Shown: positions 46,365 through 58,700 of the stretch, piece after piece | How positions within the stretch are numbered: the first letter of the stretch is position 1 | How the letters are laid out: each line of letters starts with the position of its first letter | DNA from: Ganoderma boninense | Lineage: Eukaryota; Basidiomycota; Agaricomycetes; Polyporales; Polyporaceae | Reading direction: 5' to 3' | Assembly: GCA_002900995.3 (NCBI GenBank) | Contig: CM035312.1 | Coordinates: 1,302,001-1,366,000 of the forward strand | DNA: 64,000 nucleotides | The notes under the pieces: generated by a model | The model's input: only the letters and a program-made list of their open reading frames with translations | Told to the model about the DNA's origin: nothing | Database searches by the model: none | Position numbers and translations under genes: made by a program

Positions 46365-47258
46365 ATGGTAAGTTGGACCTTGCGTTATGTTTCTCATCTG
46401 TCCTCACGATTTCTCAGTCGATTATGGAATATAACGGTGGCTCCGTGATCGCCATGGTGGGGAAGGACTGTGTCGCCATCGCCTCCGATTTGCGACTAGG
46501 AAACCAAGCGCTGGGCATTTCATCCAACTTCACGAAGGTGTGTGTCTAGCCCATGATCGTGAAATGTAACGCTTGCTGACGTCGGGTATGTCTTGGTCGT
46601 AGATCTTCCCCATGACCGACCGGATATTCTTGGGCCTCCCCGGACTTGCAACAGATGTAACAACATTGTGCGCTCGCTTCGTCTCCTACCTCTTCATTCC
46701 CATCCCTCACCTCTAGTGATGCCCTAAAGGAAGGAAACATTCCGTTACCGGGTAAACATGTACACCATCAAAGAGGAGCGCGAGATCGAGCCCGAGACGT
46801 TCGCGCACCTGGTCTCCTCGACGCTCTACGAGCGCCGCTTCGGGCCCTACTTCATCGAGCCCGTCATGGCCGGCCTCCAGAAGGCGCCCGATGGCAGCTT
46901 CAAGCCGTACATCGCCGCAACGGACCTCATCGGCTGCCTCAACTTCGCGAAGGATTTCGTCGTCGCGGGGACCGCAAGCAGCAAGCTGTTCGGTGTGGCG
47001 GAGGGCTTGTGGGAGCCGGATCTGGGGCCGGAGGACCTGTTCGAGACGATCTCGCAGACGCTGCTGAACGCGGTCGACCGGGACGCGTACTCGGGTTGGG
47101 GGGCAGAGGTGTATGTCATGTGAGTGCTACTCCCCTTCTTCGTTCATTTTATGCTCTCTGTTTGGGTTGTGTAAGTGATGTGAGGGGCTGACGGTGTGCG
47201 TGCTTGTAGGACGAAAGACAAGGTTGTCAAGCGCACGCTCAAGGGTCGTATGGACTAG
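46365..47258 (+). CDS. PUP3: 20S proteasome subunit beta type-3
   Basis: Five exons: 46365-46367, 46418-46537, 46603-46667, 46730-47119, 47210-47258, giving 208 aa. The first exon is just the ATG; the next begins SIMEYNGGSVIAMVGKDCVA. Typical beta-3 strings are ASDLRLGNQALGIS, FPMTDRIFLGLPGLATDV, FRYRVNMYTIKEEREIEPE, RRFGPYFIEPVMAGL, DLIGCLNFAKDFVVAGTASS and LLNAVDRDAYSGWGAEVYVM. There is no N-terminal propeptide ending before a catalytic Thr, as expected for the non-catalytic beta-3 subunit of the inner beta ring. A control block may lie at 46211-46263. The acceptor of exon 4 (CTAAAG) is not pyrimidine-rich, but it is the only one restoring the conserved FRYRVNMY. Confidence 0.94.
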
Positions 47259-47629
47259 ATTGTATCATCATACATTGTGGCATCATATCCATTCTCACTT
47301 TCCACTGTACAATAACCGTTCTGGCATTCGCCGCATACGCGCACTGATTGTATACAGGCCCTGCATCTCAAGGACGATCCGGCCCGATTTGCTTGGCTGG
47401 CCTGAATTCTGCAACGTCCATGCTGGGACCCGAACAACACTCCCATTTCCAGATCTAATATTGTGATTTTCTATGGCCACCTTTATCTTCAGCCCCACCC
47501 CCGGTACATGCACTCAACACTAATGTTCGACAAAACATTCCGTAAGATGCCCAACGAGAACAACGCTAACCCGACGCGCACGCTCTGCAGCTGCCGGCCA
47601 TCGGGATGGCCTTGTGTGTATTTGCCCAC
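47259..47629. other. Intergenic between convergent PUP3 and hydrophobin 1
   Basis: About 0.37 kb between two 3' ends. Nothing seen. Confidence 0.5.
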
Positions 47630-48064
47630 TTAGAGCATCATAGGGACGCAGCCGACAGAGACCAAGGCCCCCTACGCAGATTTCGGTAAGTTCCTCATAC
47701 TCCTACCAATGGACGGGAACACTCACGACGCTGTTGTCCGAGCAGCACACCGTGTTCGCACTGCACGCACTCTTGCCGATGCCGATGGCGGAGATGGGCG
47801 AGCAATTGACCCCGAGGACCATCGTCGCGTCGGGAACGACGATTCCGAGCAGGGTGGTGAGGACGGCGCCCATGGGCGAGCCCGCCTGGCCAATGCAACG
47901 CATATCAGCCGCATCTCAGGGACCAAAGGCGACGGGCTCGCACGTACCGCCTCGGTGGACTGGCAGCATTGGAGGCTGCCCGTGGAGCAAGGCGAAGTAT
48001 TCGCTTGCGGGGCGGCGGCTGCAAGGAGGGCGATGGAGAGGACGACGAGGGGCTGAGCGAGCAT
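47630..48064 (-). CDS. Class I hydrophobin (cluster member 1)
   Basis: Three minus-strand exons: 47948-48064, 47727-47885, 47630-47671, giving 105 aa. A signal peptide (MLAQPLVVLSIALLAAAAPQ) is followed by the eight-cysteine hydrophobin pattern: CSTGSLQCC, GVNC, ACSANTVCC, VGC. The protein ends GALVSVGCVPMML. Class I hydrophobins are secreted and self-assemble into amphipathic rodlets at air-water interfaces, coating aerial hyphae and fruit bodies. Spacing between the third and fourth Cys is long, as in class I. The TATA-like element is weak (CATAAAAC near 48170, about 110 nt upstream) compared with the other members. The exon pattern is shared with five neighbouring paralogues. Confidence 0.95.
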
Positions 48065-50444
48065 CGTGAAAAATTTGGTTCTTGGCTTGGTTGCGCTGGT
48101 GAGTGCTGCTGCTACTGCTGCTTGTCGAACGGGGGGACTCTGCGGAAGCTTGACTATTGCACGCGCAGGTTTTATGCGTCGGGATGCGGGGATGTGTCCC
48201 CGGGCAGGTGACCAGGGCGCACTTCTAGTCTCACCATAGGGGACGAGTCCGGCCGCACGCTGGTTCAAGGGCGATTGCAATCGGAGGGTCTGTTCTGTTT
48301 GCGGTCGTCCGAGCCGGTTATTCAGTAGGAACTCGCTCGTCCGCGGGCCGATTCCCAGCCAATGGCGCCGCTTCAGCATTATCGGGCGATGTTGTTGCTG
48401 TGGGCAGGTCGGCAGAAAATGACGACCGGAGGTCAAGCGCGACGTTCGGTAGGCTAGTGCCTGGAGACTCGCGGTGCATTGCGTCATCCACAGACGTTTG
48501 TTCAACGATAGGACAAGGGGATAGCCCTGGCCGCGCGGATGGACTGGACGGTGTGTTCACGGACACACCGGTACACGACACGGCCGAGTAGTTGGTGAAT
48601 GCGAGAACGGTGCGCGTTGAAGCCACGTCTCGAGTGTAGCTTGGAAGAACTAGTTGATAGGTACGTCTTTCTGTCCGGTACCTTCTGCGCGCTTGCATTC
48701 ACCACAACTTGTCGCTCGAAACACAGCGTAAATACGCCTCCCCTATGTGTTCTCTCAGCCGAACCCTGCCATCTGGAATGTAGGAACAGGATTTAGGATG
48801 GGCCTAGTAACCTCGACTGGCCTTAATGAGTGGGACGGGACGCATAAATGCGAGTCCCATTCCGCTCGATGAGGGTTTATGAACTGGCTTGGAAGCGCAA
48901 CCGCGCGCGCGAAGTGGCTTCAATTCGCCGTGTCCGATATTCACATTTTGACATTGCTGGCGTATCTAGTTTACTTCAAAGTCCCGTGCCGCCGCCGCCG
49001 CATCCTGCATAACTCCTCGAAGACCAACGTAGGCGACAGGCTCATACTACGCGCTTTGGACCAAGACATCGATCTTCCGTACGTACCCAGCTTGTTGGCC
49101 CCTGCGGGCGGTTTGGAATACTTACTGATCGTTTGCAGACGACACACAGGCCGCGGTCCTCGGACACTTACCCGACAAACGAGGGCAGACAGACAACTCA
49201 ATGCGGGCGTTGGGCTCTATCCGTGTCCCTCGTGTGATCCGCTGGGGTTCGGGCGATCGCAGTGCCGCAATGTAGGACGATTACATAAACGTACATAAGG
49301 ATCGGTTCTACGTCCTGATCTGCATCTTCAGGCCGACTGAGACCTCGTTTGCTGTCGAACCTTTGGGCTTCGAATCCTGTTTCCGTTTTCTTCCCCGTCT
49401 TCCGAGTCTGAGACGCACAGAGGTATGTCGCAATGCATCTCATCGGAACCATGCTGACATTGCCAACAGACCGTACCTGTTCTTGTTTACCCATAAGCAG
49501 CCCGGGGAACAGAAGCGTCTCCTTCCTTTGGCTGTCGGGGAACTATCATGGAACTTCGCCTTCACGCATGCCTTCGCCGGTGTACTGGCACAGACCGCTG
49601 CCCCATGGCCGTCTGCTTCTGTGCTTCGAGAAGTTGGTGACAGAGACAATTTAGAGGCGAATATCGTCCGGGAAGCCCCACAGAGACGTCGGGGGAGGAC
49701 AAGTCATTTGTCTCATGTCGACACATGTTGACACAAACTACATGATTCTCCTATGCCATCACACTTGCACACGCCTGATCGGAGGTGTTTTGCGGCCGTG
49801 AACGTTCAACGGGGTGAGTAAGGAAACATGATCCTGGCAATTGTGACAAGTGTTGATTGACTTCTGCACAAGCTTTACGTCGTTCACCAACACGGACCCA
49901 AAGGGGCAGGTGTTTGCCGACGCTGCGTGTGCGTGGTTTATGGAGGCATGTGGCACTGACGGCAACCTGACCTTTGCTAGTATCTTGCGACCTGTACTCC
50001 GCCTACGAACCGTCGCTGGGTCGTTGTTGTCCCTTTAGACGGGCTCGTCAACGCTTCCTCCAGTCCGTATTCCGAGGCATCGAAGGCACCTGGACATTGC
50101 TCAACGTCCCCCGCCGACGATCGTCGCTTGCTGCCGCTCATGCCCATTCGCCGTAACGACTTCGCATGTTGCCACCATTGCCCCCAGACCCGCCCAAGAG
50201 GAAGGCAGCCGAAACCTCTATGGTTCGACTGGCACTGTGCCTTCCAAAGTAGCGGCCAGAGCGGGTCCTTTGGCCCTCCTCCACGTTCTACTGCGAATCG
50301 CACCGTTGGATAAAAGGCCCACGTCCCTCAGTCCAGCACCTCAGGCCTCAGTCGACCCAGACAACTTCCTCGTCGTCCTGCTCTGCTCTCGCTTTTGTCG
50401 CTCCTTACCCAAATCTGCCCCTCTCTACAACTCCATCTGCCAAA
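48065..50444. other. Intergenic within hydrophobin cluster, 2.4 kb
   Basis: Divergent promoters of hydrophobins 1 (-) and 2 (+) at the two ends. The middle contains only short, unconvincing ORFs, and I saw no hydrophobin remnant in it. Confidence 0.45.
50309..50317 (+). promoter_or_regulatory. TATA-like box of hydrophobin 2
   Basis: GATAAAAGG, about 130 nt upstream of the ATG at 50445. It is comparable to the TATA positions of the other cluster members. Confidence 0.5.
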
Positions 50445-50901
50445 ATGTTTGCGCGTCTTACCATCTGCGTCCTTGTCGCTGCCTCCTCCGTCATCGCCAC
50501 CACCATCCATCGCCGTCACCCGGGCCAGGCCGGCTCTTCCGGCGCATGCAGCTCCGGATCCGTGCAATGCTGCGAAGGCACTGCCGCGGTATGGCTCTCA
50601 TTTCCCTTGGCTCGTCTCAGCGTGTGCTCAACATTTGCCAGGCCGACTCGCCCTCGGGCAGCGCGGTCCTCGCGCTCCTTGGCATGTCCCAACAAGGAGT
50701 CACGGGGCTGCTTGGATTTAACTGCAACCCGATGAACTTCGGAGGAGCTAGCGACCCCACCTGCCAGCAGACTCCAGTTTGTTGCGAAGACAACGACGTC
50801 GTCAGTCCTCCTTGTTCCCGTCAAAGTCTGTCTTTGTCTTGACACATGGCTCCTTCCAGGGCGGATTCTTCAGCATGGGATGTGCCCCGATGTTCTTGTA
50901 G
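50445..50901 (+). CDS. Class I hydrophobin (cluster member 2, divergent)
   Basis: Exons 50445-50588, 50642-50800, 50860-50901, giving 114 aa. The signal peptide is MFARLTICVLVAASSVIA. Cysteine blocks are CSSGSVQCC, GFNC, TCQQTPVCC and MGC, with end GGFFSMGCAPMFL. It is the least similar of the six: acidic CCEDNDV replaces CCQNNNV, and GFFSMGCAP replaces GLISIGCVP. The middle exon encodes the hydrophobic stretch between Cys3 and Cys4 (SAVLALLGMSQQGVTGLLGF). Expected to be secreted and to assemble at interfaces. The last intron donor is GTCAGT, less usual than GTGAGT but consistent with the conserved joint. Confidence 0.92.
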
Positions 50902-52546
50902 TCGAGAGCTACACCCCAGAAGCACGCGGTTGTCCCACTTGGGGATGGCTAGCTTTCTCATCGTGAATCGTGATACCCTCTGTCCGTTCGAGTTGGAATT
51001 GACTCCCGCGACGATGTAGTACGGGACGTTTTCCTTCAGATAATCTGCTATCGATGTCATCTGTCTACAAGGCCAGTAATCAGATCTGACCGTGTTGTGT
51101 CCCCGTTTCGCGGGATGAGGAACACAGCACCTGTCACCAACTTGCGGCACGTACATTTACGTCGGAGCACTGTTGGACGTGTGACTGGTTGGATGTGCCT
51201 GATGCTGCACAAGCTCCAGTTTCTACGTACACTCGTGACCTGGTACGCACGCCTTGGCGAGTGCACTGGGTCGGGGTGATTGTATGCGAGGATCGTCTTC
51301 GCGGCCCTTGGGTGCGGAGTCTTGGTGCAGCGGAATGGAGGGCGCGCAGACGCGCTAATCCTGACTTGGGACAGTGCGAGCTGAGCGGGTGCAGACGGCC
51401 ACTTGTTCGGATCCGCATGCCGTTGTATGCGCCTAGTGGTCGGTTGTGGGGAGGAGGGACACAGAGCGGGCGGCGCCGATGGGCAAATAAGCCCGAAACA
51501 CTGAACAACCAATATTCCTGTGGCGCGCATCACGGCGAGGTGTCGCGGTGGCATTGTGTCGATGACGTGCGGAATTGCTATAGGGAGCGGTGGTGGTGGT
51601 CTCCGTGGTGAATGGTGTTGGTGGGCTGTGGTCCGAGTCCGCGCTCGCCCAAATCAAAGGCCCGGGGACCCTTCCTTGCCCGCGAGCGATCTCGATATTC
51701 AATTCTCCGGGGGTTCTTAACCTCTCCCGTCGCCTTGAATCTTCGCGGACTTCTGGCGAAGCGAAAAGGGTTTGGAGCCGCCGCCATTGGGGGGATTCAT
51801 CCGTGACGGAATGGAAGGCTTGGCTCGGACTGCGGGTGGGGTTAAGACGTCGATAAGAGCCTAGTAAATAGGGTACAGTAAGTACTTAGGAAGGTTTGCC
51901 GAGCACATTGCCGACTCACCCGGCAATGTGTGCAACCAATGCCCTCCGGTCCGGGGGGAGCGGAGAGTGTGGGAGGGATTTTTACAGAGAGCATATCGGT
52001 GGTTTCGAGGAACCGAGGAACTCGCTGTCGGGCCCGCACGGCAACGTTCAAGAGCGCAGCACAGTGGTTCGATGATCATCCATCCACAAGATGGAGGAGA
52101 AAGCTTGTAAGACAGGGGACGACTTGGCCCTGGCAGTGCTTGGAATGTAACACGCAGATGTACAACGTCACGAATAAAATGTGATTATCTGTAGTTTCGA
52201 ACGAACGAATGTACGATGTGGATGAACAACGGCTCAGACGCGCGCATAAGCAACATAATCGTCCGATGCTCAAAAAAAAAGTGTGCCGTCGGCTCATCAG
52301 GACTGTGTCATACACGGAAAACCCGAACAGACCGGCACTCACCATAAATAAGATAACGGAGATGATCCGCTGCCGGACCCCAAGAAGACGAAAACAAAGC
52401 TCTATTACTCCCCTCTACTCTCCGAAAGATATCGAATCCGGACGAGATGCCGTTTGCCGAGGTATACCGAGAACGTGCCGCGCCCTGAGATTAAGGGGGG
52501 CGGGCGGGCCCGAGCCACCCGCCCAGGCAGTCCGAGCGGAACTCGT
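50902..52546. other. Intergenic within hydrophobin cluster, 1.6 kb
   Basis: Lies between the convergent 3' ends of hydrophobins 2 and 3. No supported gene. Confidence 0.45.
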
Positions 52547-53042
52547 CTACAAGCTGACGGGGACGCAGCCGACGGAGACGAGGTTGCCCTATAACGCAGG
52601 GGTCAATGTGAGCTAAGAAGAGGTAGCAAGGCTGGCGCGCACCCCAGCGTTGTTCGGGCAGCACGCGGGCTGGGCCTGGCAGGAGTTCGAGATGCCGACG
52701 CCGATGGCGGTGATCGGGCTGCAGTTCACACCGACGACAGCGGTCACGCCGTGGAGGATGACACCGAGAAGAGGGCCCAAGAGAGCGTCGACGCTGGAAT
52801 CGGTCGGCTGTGGGGTCGGTCCGCGAGTCGTTCAGCCTCTGGATATTATTTAGACAGTGAAACCGGGAGATGCGGCGCACCTTCCCGACGGCCTGACAAC
52901 ATTTGAGGGCTCCGGTCGTGCAGGTGCCCGAGCTGCCGTCAGTGGCACCGAGCTCGTCGGCGATGCCCGAGAGGGACGCGGCGGTTGCAAGGATTGGGAG
53001 GGAGAGGAGGGCGGAGACGGCGACGATGGAGCGGGCGAGCAT
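52547..53042 (-). CDS. Class I hydrophobin (cluster member 3)
   Basis: Exons 52881-53042, 52643-52807, 52547-52588, giving 122 aa. The signal peptide is MLARSIVAVSALLSLPILAT. A ~20-residue acidic Ser/Gly linker is followed by CTTGALKCC, GVNC, SCQAQPACC and VGC, with end GNLVSVGCVPVSL. The middle exon is 165 nt, the longest in the cluster. A secreted, self-assembling surface protein by family. The start ATG at 53042 is the only one giving a signal peptide. Its TATA box is at 53160-53166. Confidence 0.94.
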
Positions 53043-55136
53043 CTTGATGTACTGAAGGGGTGCTGGGGGCTGTTGAAAGCTGGGGTGGAGGAGAGGAGTT
53101 GCCGTGAACTGCTGGAGAACCTGTTCGAACTGAGAGACTCTCGATGACCCTCAGCAGGGTTTTATACGTCGTCCTTCACGCGCGCGAGCTCATCGAGGTC
53201 GTACGAGGCGGAGGCGAACAGTGGTTTCTTCGGCATCAGCACTGATCTGCAGACATGGGGACGCGATCCTGTATGGACGGAGTACCAAAGTCACAGAGAG
53301 GTTGGATGGACAAGACCTGGTATGTGCCGTACCCTGGTGGCCAAGGACGTTTTGGCAGGATTGTCGATGGTCGCCGACGGAGAAACCTAGATGAAGTGGC
53401 AGAAGCATTATTTGAAGGCAGAGAACCACCCCCAAATAGAAGGAATGAAGTATCTGGAAACGCAGTATCGCTCGGTGGAATGGATTGGGCCCTAGCTGCC
53501 GACAAGTTCGCAGAGCAGAGCGGCGACAGCAGATCGAAGCGCAACCAATACCTGTCGTCACGCATTGTGAGCTTGAAGGTATGCAGGCCATTTAAGCGTG
53601 AAGTTGACGTACATGGTGCGATCTTCATGGCGAAGAGATGCTGTTGTTGGAAGGAAAAGTGCAGTTAAACATTCCAAGTGCCACTGCGCGATGCCACATC
53701 AAGTTGCCTGGCGCCGAAAACATTAGGGACTATGTTCTCGTAGCGAGAAGCTGCTTTCAAGGATGAGGATAGTTGTATGATGAAACGATTGACAAAGACA
53801 CTCGCAGTCTGCACGCCGAGAAGAACGACAAGTCGTCGAGGTTGGAAGTGCTTAGCGCCGAGCTCGGAACTGCTCGGAAACGTAATCGGACTCCTCCGGG
53901 CCGGGAGGTTGGCACAGCCACAATTCCGGCTTCAGTGTCGAGACTCGATTGTGCTCCTCCCAGCACGTTGTAGCCCGTAGACAAGTCGGGCAGCTCTTTA
54001 TTACAACGTTGTGAGTTCCCACATGAATATACTGAAGATAGTGAACATCTTGTCCGAACATTAGGCATCAGGTCCAGGAATGACTGGGTGAGCCTGCGGC
54101 AGCCGCTGCTCTTGAACTCGAAACTGAAATCCGTCGATTGTGGTATGCCGCCTTCCTCGTCGTCTTGATGAGATTGGGGGAGACTTGTATGTAACGGATT
54201 TCTTTCCCACAGAACTGGTGAAGAATTGCGTTACGTGCGCACTCTAAGTCCAAGCCGTCGGGTTCAAGTTTCAGATGAGGCGGAAAACGCCGTCCATGTA
54301 CACTTGAACATGGTATACAGATTTCCGTAGTTTGTCGAGATGGCGGCCGTCGTTGGAGCTGTAAGAATTCCTCATCTCTGTTACACGCAATATTTGTTGA
54401 CTCAGGAATATCATCTTCGCGAACGAGGTTCACCGCGAGCTTGAAACCTTTCCAAGACTAACACCGTGACAGTGACTGAGCCCTCCCCATGTACAGGCAA
54501 TGTACAGTGACTGGCAGGTCTACGACATTATTCTATAGCACGCGAGACACGGATGACAGGGCATGACAGTCGCAGCCACGTTGCATGTGCACTTATCGAG
54601 GCGCTCGCTCCGACATCGTCGACGTTTGCTGACGGGTGGCGGTGACTGTCGTTTCTGAGGACGGCCCAGCCTTATCCGGAAGTCCATGGGTTATAGCAAG
54701 TACTAGGGGGGCGAAGGAGTCCGACAAACAGACTATGGCCGCCGATTAACGTAAATTAGATACCAGTGATTTTAGAAATCGATGGATTTTGACTTCGGGC
54801 GCATATTAACCTTACACCGGCTAGAGCCTGGTTGACAGGTTGTATGTGCAAAGCTTGAACTTGAATGCACGGCCCGACGTTGTACTTAGCAGGTGCGGTT
54901 ATTCCAAACGTGAAGGACAGAATATTCCACTCGTTCAACACATTCACTCCCCATTCCGCTACATATACCGCACAAATCCGAATCTATATATCCAATCCGA
55001 ATCCTTTCGCCGAATCATTCAAGTTCCAAAGAAGTCAAAAATCGCCCCCGACAAAACCGCCGAACATGCGGGGCTCAAACTTGACCAGAGCTGGTGCGGG
55101 GGTGCTCCTCGTTGCTCGCAAGGAGCGCGTTGTCCC
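53043..55136. other. Intergenic within hydrophobin cluster, 2.1 kb
   Basis: Promoter of hydrophobin 3 at the left. A 137-codon plus-strand ORF at 53255-53668 has no recognisable domain and I do not call it. Otherwise nothing seen. Confidence 0.4.
53160..53166 (-). promoter_or_regulatory. TATA box of hydrophobin 3
   Basis: TATAAAA on the minus strand, 118 nt upstream of the ATG. Confidence 0.6.
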
Positions 55137-55658
55137 TTAGAGGATGATGGGGACGCAGCCGATGGAGATGAGGCCGCCCTACAAATGAACCATGAGCTAT
55201 CGCAAGCCTGGCCGTGAGCGGCGAGAGGGCACCTACGACGTTGTTGTTCTGGCAGCACACAACGTTGGCACTGCAGGAGTTGCCGCTGCCGACGCCGATG
55301 ACGTTGATCGGGGAGCAGGTGAGACCGACGAGCACGTCGAGGCCCTCGATGACAAGGTCGAGCAGACCGAGGATCACGGACGCATCGTGATCAGTCGGCT
55401 GTGGGGATGAGGCAGGCAGGCCGTCAGCAACGGTGGTTGCATGAGTGTGAAACGAGGCGTCGCGCGTACCGACTGGATGCTCTGGCAGCACTGGATGGGG
55501 CCAGTGGTGCAGGACGAGGTCGGCTCGGGACCGGAGGCGGTCTGAGTGACGGTGATCGTCCTGGTCGTGGTCGACGGGGGCTTCCCACCGGGCATGGCGG
55601 CCGCAAGGACGGTGAGGGCGAAGAGGAAGTAGAAGTAGGTGATGGCGCGGGAGAACAT
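55137..55658 (-). CDS. Class I hydrophobin (cluster member 4)
   Basis: Exons 55470-55658, 55237-55398, 55137-55178, giving 130 aa. The signal peptide is MFSRAITYFYFLFALTVLAA, and the pre-Cys region is longer and Thr-rich (STTTRTITVTQTASG). Cys blocks are CTTGPIQCC, GLTC, SCSANVVCC and IGC, with end [13 protein letters not shown]. The middle exon (DHDASVILGLLDLVIEGLDV) carries the hydrophobic loop. It is closely similar in its C-terminal half to members 5 and 6, suggesting recent duplications. Secreted and interface-active by family. The longer Thr-rich N-terminus could carry O-glycans, as in other class I hydrophobins; that is inference. Confidence 0.95.
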
Positions 55659-55758
55659 CTTGGCTGAGGAGGTGTTGCTGTCGGGTGCTGCGACGAGTAG
55701 CTTAGAACTGCTGGAGGGGCTTGTTCGAGCTGAGGATGACCGCTGCGGCCCAGAGGGA

Positions 55759-55765
55759 TTTTATA
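55759..55765 (-). promoter_or_regulatory. TATA box of hydrophobin 4
   Basis: TATAAAA on the minus strand, 101 nt upstream of the ATG at 55658. Confidence 0.6.
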
Positions 55766-58700
55766 TGTTTTCGCGAGGGAACATCTACGCTCTTGCGACG
55801 CTGACTGGCCCAGAGTAGAATAACAGTTGTGCATGTGCCGGTGATTCGCCCCTGGAGGCGAGCATGTGAGTATGCTCGCCCATTGGGCAACGAACTAGCG
55901 GCGAAGAGGAACGACTGACGGACATGAAGAAAACAACAAGGAAGTTAGAAAGACCGGACTTGATGGAACGTTATGCATCTCAATACGTTCCTGTTTGCCG
56001 AGCAAAAACAGCAACTGGAATGACGACACAGGCGACCTGGCAATTTGACTTACGGGCATCCGCGTGGTTGTCCGTCAATGACGTCAGTTCCCATATCGTG
56101 CAATGGAATGGGCCAAATCATGCGCAACCACCCCAGTTGCTAGAGTCTCTGTAAAGGCTGCGATGAAGGACCAATGGGGTTGGGCAAAATCTCTTCTTGA
56201 AAGCTACGTTGGGGGCGAAGATCGACAACAGGATCCGAGAGCAGCTTCGATGAAAACGGAAGTCACGCGCACCACAGTTCTCATGCTGTCGTCCGCCTGA
56301 GCACACGGGGACAGCATCTGCAAGGGGCCGCTGAGCGCAACTGGACACATTGTCGTCGGTAGACTACCATGGCTGTCCAAGCGCGATTCAAAACCACATA
56401 CCAGACATGTGCGTAATGCGACTACGTACTATGAGAAGCTCGGCAGCATTTGTATTGCCGATGAGTCCAGAAATCCGACCGTGAAGGTGTGTGGTACGGA
56501 GGCTTTTCCAGACGGAAGCCGGTGCGAGATCTTGCGTACCCAAAAAGCGTGCCAGCGGCCGCGTTTATGCCGCAGGACATGCGAGAGCGGAGTGAGTGTC
56601 AATTGAGGGCCTGTTGTGAGAACTCGTGCAACAAATGCGTGTGGCACCGGAGATGCAGGCGACAAAAGATGTGTTCTGCTGGAGGACGGTGGCCGACCGG
56701 AGCCAAAGTTTGCAGCTGGCACAGTGCAGGCGCCTTTCGCTGGGGGGCTGTGACGGTAGGCGTCACACGCCTGGTTTTTCGCCTTGGACCAGTGGTGGGC
56801 TGCAGCTTCCCGTCTCGTCGGTCGGCTGAAATCATCATGCGCATGTTTTCCTCAACCCTGCAACATGGATAAGTCTGAAGTTTCTTTGCAATGTGGAGGT
56901 GGCTACTCTGACCTCCTTTGATTGGCTGAAATTTTCATTCAACCTCAAACTTTGTCCGAAGAGTCCCCGCTCCCGCTGTAATAGGCTGTAATATGTATGT
57001 CGTACTCTTTTGGGCAAACTTCTTGGAGCTGTGGTTGCGTTCAATGTGACGTCGGTTAGTGGTCTCAGCAGACACGTACCCGAGCCTTGGACCCGCGAGG
57101 GGCAACTGACATCGATACGCCGTCGACTGGCCTCACCCATCATGAACATCATCCCAGACGAATTCAAAAACAAGGTTCATGAAGGACCTCGCCTCCTCCA
57201 CGCACATTTCCCATTCATTGCGCGTGTATCACGCTCCATCCAACCCGCAGGAGGCTGGGACTATTCTGTTGGAAGACTCGTACGGTCAATGATGCGTCAC
57301 TGCTTACGATTCCACTACGTCAGCTGGTAGACATAGGGCTGAATTTTGGACTCGAGGTTGACGGGGACCCCCCCCCCCTACATGCTTTCTAGGACGTCAT
57401 TCGGTACCTGAATGGGGAAAAGGGCGGTCGACCAGCGGTCCCACTCATTGTTCAGCGCCGCCGCGTCTGAGACTCGGTCAGATTTTTCGTGCGCTCCGTC
57501 CCCATCTTCTTGTTGCACGGATGCAGGTTCTGACCGCCCTTTAGAACCGCGTTCCCTGAATCTCAAACATGCGCCGTAACTCGAAGACGAACACCTCGCC
57601 ACGCTTTGATAACGTTGCATATTCTGATCTCTTTGCGGCGAGTCGAGCAATGGGCGAGTCGCGGGGGGGTGAATTTTGCTCCTCGGCGTCACTGCCACAA
57701 GAAGGCGTTCAGCTTCCCGGCCTGTCTTTGTCCTATGCATGGCCGTTCGAGCAAGGGTGCAGTATATCCATCACACGCGCCTTTACGCAGAATGGATCGA
57801 CGGTCCTCCGGGTGCCGCCAGGTCCATCGGGGATCCGCACGGCTTCATAGACATAGTCATATGTCGTCGCGTATGTGTCCGGCGTTGAAGACGCGATATC
57901 CAAATCCTGCGGGATCACCGACTTAAAGATATTAAGGTCTTACGAGAAGTACCGCTGTGGGTTCCGAATACCCCTGCGTCTAGTCTTCGAGAAGAGGGTG
58001 TCTTCGACCGTGTCCAACCTGTCCGGTTAACCTTCGCTAAGCCCTCGCAATGCCGTCTTGGGCTTCCGTCGTCCCTTCTGACGCGCCTGTTACCTAGCCG
58101 TCCCAGAAGTCCATTCCCCCGCCGCCCGTTCATTTACGGACGCGCTTCGAATCATCCATCATCTAGCAACAAATGATTCAGAACCATTCGTCGTATTTTC
58201 CATGTCGTTAGAAGAAACCTCCACTCACTCCCCGTTTTCGCCGCATACAACAAAAGCCAATGACAGCGCAACACAACGCACGCCTTACGGCAACCCTCAA
58301 CGTCAATCTGCCCAACGGCTGATTCATGAGGCGTGCGCCCACGCGCCGTGCGGACATACCGCGGACCGCGGACGCGCCAACGCGGGCATGTCATGCCTCA
58401 GCCAGAGGGCCGGCCCCGGAATGTGCCCGCCCCAATACGCCCGTCATGCTGTCAATGCAAGAGAACCCCATTCGAACAACGGGCTGACCGCAGTAAGTAG
58501 GCATGTTTGGAACATTGGAGCGGACGACGTCGAGCATTGCGAACAATTTGCGTGGCGGGCCCCGAGCAGACGCCAAGAACATCAGATCGCCCTCTCTGGT
58601 GTGAAGGGAATTGTGGGTTTGCAAGCCCGACATGCGAGAGCGGGGAGGGTGGCCTGCCGTTTGCGTCGTGACCAGAACATCTAGCGAGAGGCGGCGGAGG

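Noticed and set aside
53255..53668. 137-codon plus ORF between hydrophobins 3 and 4
   Set aside because: No domain or splice evidence and unremarkable composition. It overlaps a similarly long minus-strand frame.
57010..57330. 106-codon ORF containing an HAHFPF string reminiscent of ribosomal protein uL6
   Set aside because: Only a few residues match and the surrounding conserved blocks are missing; I do not claim homology.
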